A stretch of DNA of 64,000 nucleotides from Bradyrhizobium sp. CB82 (GTDB lineage Bacteria > Pseudomonadota > Alphaproteobacteria > Rhizobiales > Xanthobacteraceae). A program made the position numbers and the translations under genes. The stretch covers positions 6,267,001 to 6,331,000 of the forward strand of contig NZ_CP121650.1 of the NCBI RefSeq assembly GCF_029714405.1. The letters are read 5' to 3'. Below, in pieces: positions 37,011-45,834 of this stretch (position 1 is the first letter of the stretch; each line of letters starts with the position of its first letter). A model generated the notes under the pieces. It saw only the letters and a list, made by a program, of their open reading frames with translations, ran no database searches and had not been told where the DNA came from.

Positions 37011-37781
37011 TTAACCCTTGCGCTGGGCGACCATGAACAGCCGCCGGAACGGAAACAGCGTCTTCCCCGCCGCATTCTTCGGATAGGCCTTTGCGACGCG
37101 CTCGCCATAGGCGGCCTCGAAGGCGGCCTTCTCCTCGCCCTGCAGGATGTCGAGATAGCGCGTCAGCCAGGTGCCCTTGGTCCACTCCTTGACGGGATTC
37201 TCGCCTTCCAGGACCTGGAGGTATTCGGTCTCCCAGATGTCGATGTTCTGCGACAGGGGCGCAAGCAGATCGTGATAGAATGCCGGCCCCTCGACCGGCG
37301 GTGGGGTGACGAGATGCTCGACCTTGGCCCGCCAAGGACCGTTGAACGCGGTCTCGCCGATCAGGACATGCGAGGGCGCGGTAAAATTACGCGGCATCTG
37401 CACTGCAAGCATGCCGCCGGGGGTGACCTTCTCCATCAGCGAGGGGAAGAGTGCCGCATGATTGGGCAGCCAGTGCAGTGCGGCATTGGAATAGATCAGG
37501 TCATATCGCTTCGTCGGGTGCCAATGGCCGAGATCCTCATGTGACCATTCCACCTCCGGCGCGGCCTTGCGGCCCGCGGCAACCATCTCAGCCGAACCCT
37601 CGACAGCGGTGACGGCAGCACCCGGCCAGCGCTCCCTGATCAGCTTTGTGACGTTGCCGGCTCCGGCACCGAGATCGGCAATGCTCGCGACCGCAAATTC
37701 CGGAATCCGCAACAAGAGATCGACCGCGGGCCTCAGGCGGTGACCGGAGAACTTCAAATATTGCTGCGGATCCCACACCAT
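37011..37781 (-). CDS. tam: Trans-aconitate 2-methyltransferase
   Basis: 256 residues from the ATG at 37781, close to the 252 of E. coli Tam; a longer frame to 37904 adds 41 residues with no family match. S-adenosylmethionine-binding site IADLGAGAGNVT (about 34-45), then NAALHWLPNH (about 95-104) and LAVQMPRNFTAPSHVL (about 124-139), all as in Tam. It methylates trans-aconitate, an inhibitory by-product of the TCA cycle intermediate cis-aconitate. Divergent from the SDR gene at 37913. Confidence 0.92.
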   Translation of the reverse strand: MVWDPQQYLKFSGHRLRPAVDLLLRIPEFAVASIADLGAGAGNVTKLIRERWPGAAVTAVEGSAEMVAAGRKAAPEVEWSHEDLGHWHPTKRYDLIYSNAALHWLPNHAALFPSLMEKVTPGGMLAVQMPRNFTAPSHVLIGETAFNGPWRAKVEHLVTPPPVEGPAFYHDLLAPLSQNIDIWETEYLQVLEGENPVKEWTKGTWLTRYLDILQGEEKAAFEAAYGERVAKAYPKNAAGKTLFPFRRLFMVAQRKG

Positions 37782-37912
37782 CTTCGCGAACCTGTTTTTC
37801 GTGTTTCCTTCGCCTTGGCTCTTCGTTACCACTGCTCGTCCCGGTCGGGCAAATCGCTCCCGGGACGCGTTGGAAACGAACCGCAACACAACAAGAGCAA
37901 ACAAGAGAGCGT

Positions 37913-38662
37913 GTGACCATGGACCTCGGGCTCAAGTCGAAAACCGCAGTCGTCACGGGAGCAAGCATCGGCATCGGCCGCGCCATCGCCAAGGGCCTTG
38001 CCGCCGAAGGCGCACGCGTGGTGGCGGTAGCGCGGCGCAAGGACCTGCTCGACCAGCTCGTGCAGGAGTCAGGCGCGGGGCTGATCACGGCATTCGAGCA
38101 GGACGTCATGGCGGAGGACGCCGCCGAGCGGCTGGCCGCCTTTGCACTCAAGGAGCTCGGCCATGTCGACATCCTCGTCAACAATGCCGGCGGCAGCCGT
38201 CCGCTGCCGGTCGATGCGCCCGAAAGCAAATGGGACGAGGCGATCGCGCTGAACTTCACCAGTTACCGACGCATCGCGCATGCGCTGTTGCCGCAGATGA
38301 TGGAGCGCAACTGGGGCCGCATCATCAACATCACCGGCAAGTCCGAGCCGGAAGGCCTCAACGCCGCCTTCGCCGCCAAGGCCGCCGTGCACGCCTGGGC
38401 CAAGGGCCTGTCGCGCGAGATCGGCAAGCATGGCATCACCATCAACTGCATCCCGCCCGGCCGCATCATGAGCGAGCAGATCCGCCGCAACTATGCGCCC
38501 GATTACCGCGAGCGCTTTGCGGAAGAGGAGATCCCGGTCGGCTATTGGGGCGAGCCGGAGGACCTTGCGGCCCTGGCCGTGTTCCTGGCCTCGCCGGTGG
38601 CGCGCTACATCACGGGCACGGTGATCCCGGTCGATGGCGGGTTGCGGCGGTATCAGTTCTGA
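37913..38662 (+). CDS. Short-chain dehydrogenase/reductase lacking the catalytic Tyr
   Basis: 249 residues. Cofactor motif TGASIGIGRA (about 15-24), NNAGG (about 88) and NCIPPGRI/PVDGG near the end are SDR features. The active-site segment is unusual: the expected S...Y-x-x-x-K reads GKSEPEGLNAAFAAKAAV, with Ser present but Ala at the Tyr position four before the Lys. A Phe lies three before the Lys. It may be a pseudo-enzyme or use another acid. Long conserved-looking sequence on both sides argues against simple decay. Confidence 0.85.
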   Translation: MTMDLGLKSKTAVVTGASIGIGRAIAKGLAAEGARVVAVARRKDLLDQLVQESGAGLITAFEQDVMAEDAAERLAAFALKELGHVDILVNNAGGSRPLPVDAPESKWDEAIALNFTSYRRIAHALLPQMMERNWGRIINITGKSEPEGLNAAFAAKAAVHAWAKGLSREIGKHGITINCIPPGRIMSEQIRRNYAPDYRERFAEEEIPVGYWGEPEDLAALAVFLASPVARYITGTVIPVDGGLRRYQF

Positions 38663-38960
38663 TCGACGAGAGCGCACCTGCCGGCGCGGCGACGTTTGCG
38701 TATTTGGTCGGTGTCCGAGCAGGGCGCATTACTGAATATCCCGCCAACGAGCCTGGAAACGTTTGATCCAACTCAATAGCGGCCTTGTCGCTTCGGTGCC
38801 CGCTCACTGCGGAAATGTTTGTCCTGCGGCGTGGGGCCGCGGAAGCCAATGTCCGGTCCGTTCGAATTCAAACGGGACGCATGTGGCCCGACCGAATTTC
38901 TTCGATCGCCAGGCCCCGAAACCAGAACGCGACGAACGCAATCTCGACCCGCGATCAATC
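38663..38960. other. Intergenic, no gene recognised
   Basis: About 300 bp between convergent ends of the SDR gene and the dehydrogenase. Only short shadow frames occur, and no repeat from the other families is obvious. Confidence 0.55.
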
Positions 38961-40025
38961 CTATATCTTGCTGTGCAACAGCTGCGCCACCGCGGCGCCC
39001 ATCGCCGCTGTGCCCAGAGTGCCGCCGATGTCGCGCGTCGCGCGTCCCTGGGCGATCGCGGTCGCCACCGCCTCCTCGATCGCGCGCGCAGCCTCCTCAT
39101 AACGCGCCGCGCCGATCTTCTCCTCGTGCCAGGCCAGCAGCAGCGCGGCCGACAGGATCAGCGACACCGGATTGGCGACGTCCTGCCCGGCGATGTCAGG
39201 CGCCGAGCCGTGCGCGGCCTGCGCCATGGCGTGGCGGTCGCCGACATTGAGCGAGCCGCCGAGGCCAAGACTACCGGACAATTCCGCGGTGAGATCCGAC
39301 AGGATATCGCCGAACATGTTGGTGGCGACGATAACGTCGAAGCGCTCGGGGTTGCGCACGACATGCGCCATCATGGCGTCGATGAGGACGTCGTCGACCT
39401 CAAGGCCCGGATAGCCCTTCGCCGCCTCGCGGCAGATGTCCAGGAACATGCCGTCGCCGATCTTGAGAACGTTGGCCTTGTGCACCACGGTGAGATGCCT
39501 GCGGCGCCTCATTGCCAGCCGGCAGGCCGCGTGCGCGATGCGCTCGCAGCACAACCGCGTGATCCGACGAAGCGAGATAACGACATCCGGCGTGACCAGC
39601 AGTTCACCATTGCCCTGTTCCATGTTGCGGTCGGCATAGAAGCCTTCGGTATTCTCGCGCACCACGACGAGATCGAAATCGCCGAGACGGCCGGGCCTGC
39701 CGGCATAAGTGCTCGCGGGGCGAATGTTGGCGAACAGATCGAGGTTCTTGCGGAAGTAACGCGACGGATTGATTTCGCCGCGCGCCTCGTCCTTGAAGTC
39801 GAAGGTCGCGGTCGGGCCGAGGATCAGCCCATCCGCCGCTCGCATCTTGTCGAGGAGCTCGGGCCGCACCGTCGTACCGAATTGCTTCAGGCTGGCGTGG
39901 CCGACGGCATGCTCCTCCAGCCGCAGGTTGAGCTGGAAGCGTTCGGACGCCACGCGCAGCACGGCCGAAGTCGCGGCCGAGATCTCCGGCCCGATGCCGT
40001 CACCCGACAGAACCACAATTTGCAT
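38961..40025 (-). CDS. Isocitrate/isopropylmalate dehydrogenase family protein (second copy type)
   Basis: 354 residues. GDGIGPEI (about 8-15), VVRENTEGFYADR (about 122-134), KANVLKIGDG (about 190), NMFGDILSDLTAELSG (about 240) and HGSAPDI (about 275) are present. Only moderately similar to the paralogue at 2028-3107. It probably acts on another 2-hydroxy-dicarboxylate (tartrate, homoisocitrate and related acids are possible). Divergent from the MFS exporter at 40193, with a palindrome between. Confidence 0.85.
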   Translation of the reverse strand: MQIVVLSGDGIGPEISAATSAVLRVASERFQLNLRLEEHAVGHASLKQFGTTVRPELLDKMRAADGLILGPTATFDFKDEARGEINPSRYFRKNLDLFANIRPASTYAGRPGRLGDFDLVVVRENTEGFYADRNMEQGNGELLVTPDVVISLRRITRLCCERIAHAACRLAMRRRRHLTVVHKANVLKIGDGMFLDICREAAKGYPGLEVDDVLIDAMMAHVVRNPERFDVIVATNMFGDILSDLTAELSGSLGLGGSLNVGDRHAMAQAAHGSAPDIAGQDVANPVSLILSAALLLAWHEEKIGAARYEEAARAIEEAVATAIAQGRATRDIGGTLGTAAMGAAVAQLLHSKI

Positions 40026-40094
40026 CGGTCAATCCCCTCAAGGCAGCTTATCTCGATCATACGCCATGCCGCGCAATCGCCTCCCCATCCTCGC

Positions 40095-40108
40095 GCATAC
40101 CCGTATGC
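40095..40108. promoter_or_regulatory. Perfect palindrome between divergent genes
   Basis: GCATACCCGTATGC is a perfect 6-bp inverted repeat with a 2-bp spacer in the 167 bp between the dehydrogenase and the DHA2 exporter. It is typical of an operator for a dimeric regulator such as a TetR or MarR protein. No regulator gene is adjacent. Confidence 0.45.
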
Positions 40109-40192
40109 AGGCATAGGCCTGTGGCACGCGGCGCGGCCGTAGTACATCCCGGGAGCAACATCGACACCTCACGCCGGAGCAAAGCGCAGGCA

Positions 40193-41581
40193 ATGACAAT
40201 CACGTTACCTGCGCTCGCGAAGGAGCCCGATCGCCCCATCGCCGACGGCCTGCCGACGATGCGCCGGCGCTGGGCGATCGCCGCGATCTTCACCGCGCTT
40301 GCGATGGCCTCGCTCGATACCGCGATCGCCAATGTCGCGCTGCCCGCCATCGCGGCCGATCTGCATGTCAGCCCCGAACAGGTGGTCTGGGTGGTCAACG
40401 TCTACCAGATCGCGCTGGTCGCCACGCTGTTGCCGCTCGGAGCCCTCGGCGAGATCGTCGGGCATCAGCGCATCTATCTTGGCGGGTTGCTCCTGTTCAC
40501 GATCGCCTCGCTGCTCTGCGCAGTGGCGTGGTCGCTGCCGAGCCTGCTCGTGGCGCGCACGCTGCAGGGCCTGGGTGCGAGCGGCATCATGAGCGTGAAC
40601 ACGGCGCTCGTGCGCTTCGTCTATCCCGGGCGGATGCAGGGTCGCGGCTTCGGCCACAATGCGCTCGTGGTCGCGACCGCCTTTACCTTCGGGCCGTCGA
40701 TTGCGTCCGCGATCCTCGCGCTCGGGCCGTGGCCCTGGCTGTTCGCTGTGAACATTCCCTTTGGCCTCGTTGCCATGGGCATTGGATTTGCGATGCTGCC
40801 GAAGACACCGCGCGCCGATCACGGCTTTGATTTCGCAGGCGCCGTGCTGGCGGCGATCTGCCTCGGCCTGTTCATCACGGGCATCGGCAGCGCGGCGCAT
40901 AACCTCTCCCCTCGCCTCGTCGCGGTCGAACTGATCGCAGCGCTCGCGATCGGCCTCATCCTGACGCGCAGGCACGCCGACCATCCCGCGCCGATGTTGC
41001 CGATCGACCTGTTCAGTCGTCCCATGTTCGCGCTGTCGGCGGCGACCGCGGTCTGCTCCTTCGCCGTGCAGGGCCTCGCCTTCGTCTCGCTGCCGTTCTA
41101 TTTCGAGGACGTGCTCGGTCGCTCCCAGGTCGAGACCGGCTTCTTCATGACGCCGTGGCCGCTGGTCGTCGCCATCATGGCGCCGATCGCCGGCCGCCTG
41201 TCCGACCGCCATGCAGTCGGACTTTTGGGCGGCATCGGGCTCGTGCTGCTCGGTATCGGCATGGCGCTCCTGGCAACGCTTCCGGCCAATCCGTCCATCC
41301 TCAACGTCATCTGGCGCATGGTGATCTGCGGCATGGGATTCGGCTTCTTCCAGGCGCCGAACATGAAGGCGGTGATGTCAAGCGCGCCGCCGCACAGAAG
41401 CGGCAGCGCGAGCGGCATCGTCGCCACCGCGCGCCTGACCGGCCAGACGACCGGCGCAGCGCTCGCCGCGCTCTGCTTTGCGCTTGCGGGACATGACGGC
41501 GCCACCGCCGCACTGGCCCTCGGCGCCGGTTTCGCCGCGCTCGGCAGCGTGATGAGCTTTCTCAGGCTGGCGGTGAGATAG
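40193..41581 (+). CDS. MFS exporter of the DHA2 (14-helix) family
   Basis: 462 residues from the ATG at 40193 (GGAG upstream). Helix 1 carries AMASLDTAIANVALPAI, the DHA2 motif D1, with the conserved LDTTIVNVALP-like pattern; motif LLVARTLQGLGAS in helix 4 follows. Likely proton-driven efflux of lipophilic drugs or metabolites such as the SmvA/QacA types. An earlier in-frame start at 40121 adds 24 residues without a family match. Confidence 0.9.
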   Translation: MTITLPALAKEPDRPIADGLPTMRRRWAIAAIFTALAMASLDTAIANVALPAIAADLHVSPEQVVWVVNVYQIALVATLLPLGALGEIVGHQRIYLGGLLLFTIASLLCAVAWSLPSLLVARTLQGLGASGIMSVNTALVRFVYPGRMQGRGFGHNALVVATAFTFGPSIASAILALGPWPWLFAVNIPFGLVAMGIGFAMLPKTPRADHGFDFAGAVLAAICLGLFITGIGSAAHNLSPRLVAVELIAALAIGLILTRRHADHPAPMLPIDLFSRPMFALSAATAVCSFAVQGLAFVSLPFYFEDVLGRSQVETGFFMTPWPLVVAIMAPIAGRLSDRHAVGLLGGIGLVLLGIGMALLATLPANPSILNVIWRMVICGMGFGFFQAPNMKAVMSSAPPHRSGSASGIVATARLTGQTTGAALAALCFALAGHDGATAALALGAGFAALGSVMSFLRLAVR

Positions 41582-43187
41582 GCTGTGACGCAGGTGCCGC
41601 CACCATCGGCGGCATCTGCTCGTTCAAAGCAGCGAGGCGCGCATCGATGGCTTCGATGACCCGGCGCGAGAACGGTCCGAGATGCGCATAGGCCGCAATC
41701 ATCGCGACCGCAATGCGCGCCGAGGACGTGTCGCGCTTGGCGCAACTCAAGAAGGTCTTCCAGAGCGGGCCGTGCGCCTCAGGAATGGCTGACGTCACGC
41801 GATGCACGGTTTCCAGCGCACGCACCCTGTTACGGATGTCGCCCTCGGGGAGCTCCTGACGTTGCCGGGAACGGTCGAGCATCGTCATCAACCGGTCGAC
41901 ACGGCTCGCATAAGCGGCGGGATCATAGATCCGCTCCAGAACTTGCCTGTAATCCATCAGGATGTCCTGTAACGGGCGAACCGGATCGAAATTGATCCCG
42001 GCGGTGCACTGATCGCCGCCGCTCATGGTCGACGCAGCCGAATCGTGGTTCGGGCGCAACCGGCCTTCGCGGGCGAGACGCCGCGTCAGCTGCGTGTTCG
42101 GCAGGGCAAAAAGCAGGCCGACCATGCAGACGGGAATGGCGGCCTCCTCGATGAATTCGATCATGGCATCGGCCATCGAGACTTTCTCGCTGTCGAAGCC
42201 GACGATGAAGCCGGCGGTGACGAGCATTCCGGCACCGTAGATCTTGTGAATGCTCTCGGCAATGTTGCGCCGCGTGTTCTGCTTCTTCCGCATCGCGACC
42301 AGCGTCGCCGGGTCGGGACTCTCGATGCCGACGAAGATGCCGAAGAAGTTCGCAGCCGCCATCATGTTCAGGAGCTCCTGATCATCGGCGAGATTGACCG
42401 AGGCTTCGGTCGAGAATTCGAAGGGATAGTCGTGCGCGCGCTGCCATTCGGCGAGTTCGGGAAGAAACTGCTTCAGCGACTTCTTGTTGCCGATGAAATT
42501 GTCGTCGACGAAATCGAGATGGCCGCGGTAGCCCATCTGGTACAGCGCCTCGAGTTCGGTGAACATCTGCGACGCCGTCTTGGTGCGCGGGACGCGGCCG
42601 TAGAGCTCGATGATGTCGCAGAACTCGCAGGTGAAGGGGCAGCCGCGGGAATACTGCACGCCGATATAGAGATAGTCCTCGAATTTCAGCAGGTCGAAAC
42701 GCGGCACCGGCGTCCTGGTCACGTCGGCCTGGAATTTCGGCGCAGTGAATACGCCCGATCGCACGCCACTCTCCCAGGCGGCGACGAACTCGTCGATGAC
42801 ACCTTCGGCTTCGCCCAGCACCTGAAAGTCGGCTCGCGCGTAGAGATGGGGGCTCGATGTCGGATCGGGACCGCCGACGACGACGGGCTTGCCCTTCGCA
42901 CGGCAAAGCTCGATCAGCCGCAGCGTATCGGTCTGTTGCGGCAACATCCCGCCGGTGAAGACCACATCCGCCCAATCGAGATCGTCATCACCAAGCGGCG
43001 TGGTGTTGCAGTCGATCAGACGTATAGCCCAGCTTTGGGGCAACATCGCCGCGACGGTGATCAGCCCCAGGGGCGCTGCGGGGCGCCGCACGCCCATCAA
43101 TTTGCAGGATTCGCCGAAGCTCCAGAACGACTCCGCCGTGAACAGCGGATAGAGCATGAGCACATTGCAACGGCGCGGCACGTTCAT
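41562..43187 (-). CDS. B12-binding radical SAM protein, function unknown
   Basis: 541 residues from the ATG at 43187 with a strong GAGGGGGG site. N-terminal cobalamin-binding-like domain 8-160 (LMLYPLFTAESFWSFGE, PLGLITVAAMLP). Radical SAM core 185-390 with SRGCPFTCEFCDI (the C-x3-C-x2-C 4Fe-4S ligands), then FVDDNFIGNK and VGIESPD. The C-terminal half resembles the DUF4070 extension of methyltransferases related to hopanoid HpnP/HpnR. It probably methylates an unactivated carbon of a lipid or secondary metabolite; the target is not known. It overlaps the 3' end of the exporter by 20 bp, tail to tail. Confidence 0.88.
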   Translation of the reverse strand: MNVPRRCNVLMLYPLFTAESFWSFGESCKLMGVRRPAAPLGLITVAAMLPQSWAIRLIDCNTTPLGDDDLDWADVVFTGGMLPQQTDTLRLIELCRAKGKPVVVGGPDPTSSPHLYARADFQVLGEAEGVIDEFVAAWESGVRSGVFTAPKFQADVTRTPVPRFDLLKFEDYLYIGVQYSRGCPFTCEFCDIIELYGRVPRTKTASQMFTELEALYQMGYRGHLDFVDDNFIGNKKSLKQFLPELAEWQRAHDYPFEFSTEASVNLADDQELLNMMAAANFFGIFVGIESPDPATLVAMRKKQNTRRNIAESIHKIYGAGMLVTAGFIVGFDSEKVSMADAMIEFIEEAAIPVCMVGLLFALPNTQLTRRLAREGRLRPNHDSAASTMSGGDQCTAGINFDPVRPLQDILMDYRQVLERIYDPAAYASRVDRLMTMLDRSRQRQELPEGDIRNRVRALETVHRVTSAIPEAHGPLWKTFLSCAKRDTSSARIAVAMIAAYAHLGPFSRRVIEAIDARLAALNEQMPPMVAAPASQPISPPA

Positions 43188-43441
43188 GGAACCCCCCTCA
43201 GGCTTCGTGCCGAGTGTACCAAAGCACGTCCGTCTTGTACCCCCTCCAAGCGGACAAACTGTCGCCTGCTGCGTCGCTTCATTCGCTGGACGACGCTTCA
43301 AGCCACGCCGCCGGCGCTCAGGGACGCCACCTGCGAACAGGCCCCACGACCAAAGTCTACCCGGATTACGCCTGTTCCAAGGGAACCCGACGGTCGCCGA
43401 AACCTTGCTTCGGTATGCCCTCGCGCGGAGGAGATTTCGTC

Positions 43442-43834
43442 ATGAGCAAATTGCAAGAGCGCGAAACCGTACCCGATCTCTACAATCTTTTTCTCGCCGC
43501 CGTGTTGTTCGTTTCACCCTGGCTGTTCAGGCTGACGAACGAGCCGGGGAAGGTCGATCTCTGGATCACCGGCGCCGTCATCGGTATTGCCTCCCTCGCC
43601 GCGATCATCGCCTACCGCGACTGGGAGGAATGGGTGAACGTCCTCATGGGGGTCTGGCTCATTGCCTCGCCCTGGCTACTGGGCTTCCCGCATACCCGCG
43701 CCATGCACATCAGCATCGGAATAGGCATCGTCATCGCACTCCTCGCTCTGCTCGATCTCTTCCTCCACTACGAGAAGAGACATCCGGAGGACGATGTCAC
43801 GGTGGAATCCGGCCAGGAAAAGGCGCACCGGTAA
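43442..43834 (+). CDS. SPW-repeat membrane protein
   Basis: 130 residues from an ATG with GGAGGAGAT upstream. Four transmembrane helices in two repeats, each with a SPW motif (FVSPWLFRL near 22 and IASPWLLGF near 76). SPW proteins are small membrane proteins of unknown role found in many Proteobacteria. Stands alone before the decayed sulfur cluster. Confidence 0.88.
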   Translation: MSKLQERETVPDLYNLFLAAVLFVSPWLFRLTNEPGKVDLWITGAVIGIASLAAIIAYRDWEEWVNVLMGVWLIASPWLLGFPHTRAMHISIGIGIVIALLALLDLFLHYEKRHPEDDVTVESGQEKAHR

Positions 43835-43941
43835 GGCGCGACGCAACACCGCGCGCGGGACATTCTTCCCGATGGCGCAGGATTGTTTCGCAGGCCCAAC
43901 CTCGGACTGTTGATTTGAAACGGTTCCGTTAGCCGGACAGA

Positions 43942-44631
43942 TTGCATGCCTTGGGGCCTCATCGGTGCATCGCGGCCGCATCGCTGGCCCTGCCCGCGCT
44001 GGTGCGCGCGCAGGGCGCTACGCGCGTCGTCGTGGTCGGCGGCGGCTTTGGCGGGACCGCCTGCGCACGAGCGCTGAACCGCAGCGCAGCGAATCCTGAG
44101 GTCACGCTGGTCGAGCCCAACAGGACCTTCACCGCCTGCCCGTTCAGCAACGAGGTGATCGCGGGCCTGCGCGAGATCGAGGCGCAGCAGTTCGGCTATG
44201 AGAAGATCGCCTCCGATGGCGTGAGGGTCATCGCGCAGGCCGCAACCGCGATCGATCTGCAAGCGCGGCGCGTCACGCTGGTCGATGGCTCATCCTTTCC
44301 CTATGACCGTCTCGTGCTCTCGCCGGGCGTCGATTTCCATTTCGACGGCCTGCCCGGCTATGACCAAGCCGCAAGCCAAAAGATGCCGCATGCCTGGAAG
44401 GCCGGTGAGCAGACGCTGCTCCTGCGCAGACAGTTGGAGGCCATGGATGATGGCGGCGTGGTCGCAATCGCGGTACCCGCCAATCCGTCGCGCTGCCCGC
44501 CGGCGCCTTACGAGCGCGCCAGCCTGATCGCGCATTATCTGAAAGCGAAGAAGCCGCGCTCGAAGGTTCTGATCCTGGACGCCAAGGACTTCCCGGAAAA
44601 CCGCTTCACACTTTTCCGGATCATGCTTTAG
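43942..44631 (+). pseudogene. fccB: Truncated flavocytochrome c sulfide dehydrogenase flavoprotein (FccB)
   Basis: The N-terminal 220 residues are clear: FAD-binding [17 protein letters not shown], then [13 protein letters not shown] and [19 protein letters not shown]. An intact protein has about 420 residues. The frame leaves the family after LILDAKD and continues as 12 residues coded by a genomic repeat (cggaaaaccgcttcacacttttccggatcatgc, 44594-44627) to a stop. The Tat signal at the start is also damaged. Oxidises sulfide to sulfur when intact, with a cytochrome c partner (fccA, not seen). Confidence 0.85.
44594..44630. repeat. Partial repeat copy truncating fccB
   Basis: About 37 bp match the right end of the repeat seen at 755-831 and 52816-52946 (ggaaaaccg-ttcacacttttccggatcatgct). 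It sits exactly where the FccB sequence is lost. Confidence 0.8.
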
Positions 44632-44640
44632 GACAGGGAA

Positions 44641-45097
44641 TGCCAAGCACACGCCGACAATTTTTGGGCTTCACGGTCGCCGCCGGGACGATCCCCATCG
44701 CCGCGATCCGCCCGCTCGAGGCGACGCCCGCGATGCTCGGCATGGCGATCCGCAATGTCGTCGGCGAAGCACAACTGCGCACCGGCAAGGTCAGGCTCGA
44801 CATTCCGCCGCTGGTCGAGAACGGCAACACCGTGCCGATGATCGTCAGCGTCGCGGCCCGATGACGGTAACTGATTACGTCAAGAGCATCCACGTCTTCA
44901 ATGAAAAGAATCCGCAGCCGAATATCGGCAATTTTCATCTCGGCCCATGGGCCGGGCGTGCGCAGGTCTCGACCCGCATCCGGCTCGCGGACAGCCAGAA
45001 GGTTGTCGCGATCGCGCGGCTATCAAACGATTCCTTCTGGCAAGTCGCAGCCGATGTCGTCGTGACGCTCGCCGCCTGCACCGAGGAGGTGAACTGA
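44641..45097 (+). pseudogene. soxY: soxY with a one-base frameshift
   Basis: The first frame (74 residues, to 44864) starts with a Tat-like RRQFLGF signal and runs through GEAQLRTGKVRLDIPPLVENGN to VSVAAR-stop. The second frame starts at 44861 with MTVTDYVKSIHVFNEKNPQPN and runs to CTEE near the end. Adding one base at about 44859 (gcggcc-cgatg) restores VSVAAPMTVTDYV, the normal SoxY sequence. SoxY carries sulfur intermediates of thiosulfate oxidation. The usual C-terminal swinging-arm GGCG is not seen in this short ending. Confidence 0.85.
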
Positions 45098-45210
45098 TGG
45101 CTTCCGCCCTGATCAACGTTCCAGCACGAGCGAAGCGCGGCGATGTCATCGAGATCCGGACGCTGACCTCGCACATCATGGAGACCGGATTTCGCCGCGC
45201 GGCGGCCGGC
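45097..45210 (+). pseudogene. soxZ: 5' fragment of soxZ
   Basis: Starts in the TGATG overlap with soxY and reads ALINVPARAKRGDVIEIRTL and SHIMETGFRR, the first 35 residues of SoxZ (normally about 105). It is then joined out of frame to soxA. SoxZ partners SoxY. Non-functional. Confidence 0.8.
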
Positions 45211-45751
45211 GACCCGCGAGACCATGAAGGGCGTCGCCGCGCGCTATCCCGCCTTCGACAAGACGCAGGCCCGCCCGGTCACGCTCGACCAGCGCATCAA
45301 TCTGTGCCGCGCCAACCATCAGCAGGCAACAGCGCTGCCTTACGAAAGCCGCGACCTGCTCGCGCTCGAAGCCTTCGTCGCGCGCCAGTCGCGCGGGGCC
45401 GCGATCACGGCCGCCGACGATCCGCAGCTCAAACCGTTCGTCGAGCAGGGCCGCGCGCTCTTCATGCGGCGGCAGGGGCAGTTCAACCTCGCATGCACTA
45501 ATTGCCATGACGACAACTACGACAAGCATCTGGCGGGCGCCCCGGTGACGCAGGGACAACCGACCGGCTATCCGCTCTATCGCCTGGAATGGCAGACGCT
45601 GGGATCGCTGGAGCGCCGGCTGCGGAGCTGCATGAGCGGGGTGCGAGCCCAGGCCTATGACTACGGCGCGCCCGAGCTGGTCGCGCTCGAGCTCTATCTG
45701 ATGGCGCGGGCGCGCCGCATGCCCATGGAAAGCCCCGCCGTGCGGCCTTGA
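45211..45751 (+). pseudogene. soxA: 3' fragment of soxA
   Basis: From ETMKGVAARYPAF to the stop it is the C-terminal two-thirds of the SoxA cytochrome: haem site CTNCHDDNYDK and the active-site Cys in LRSCMSGVRAQ are intact, ending MPMESPAVRP. The N-terminal part, signal peptide and any upstream ribosome site are missing, because the deletion that removed them also removed the rest of soxZ. No soxX or soxB follows. Confidence 0.82.
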
Positions 45752-45834
45752 TCCGCAGAGGAATATTAGGACTAGGCAGGCGCGGCGCGGACGCTAGTAT
45801 CCCCTCCCAAGAAACGAGTCACAGGGAGGTTAAA

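Noticed and set aside
38763..40142. A 459-codon plus-strand frame opposite the dehydrogenase at 38961-40025
   Set aside because: Composition of an antisense shadow; the minus-strand frame has the full family motif set.
40121..40192. Longer start of the DHA2 exporter
   Set aside because: The added residues are not hydrophobic or family-like, and the 40193 ATG has an upstream GGAG.
44641..45097. soxY as a programmed frameshift gene
   Set aside because: There is no slippery sequence, and the neighbours fccB, soxZ and soxA are also broken, so decay is the simpler reading.
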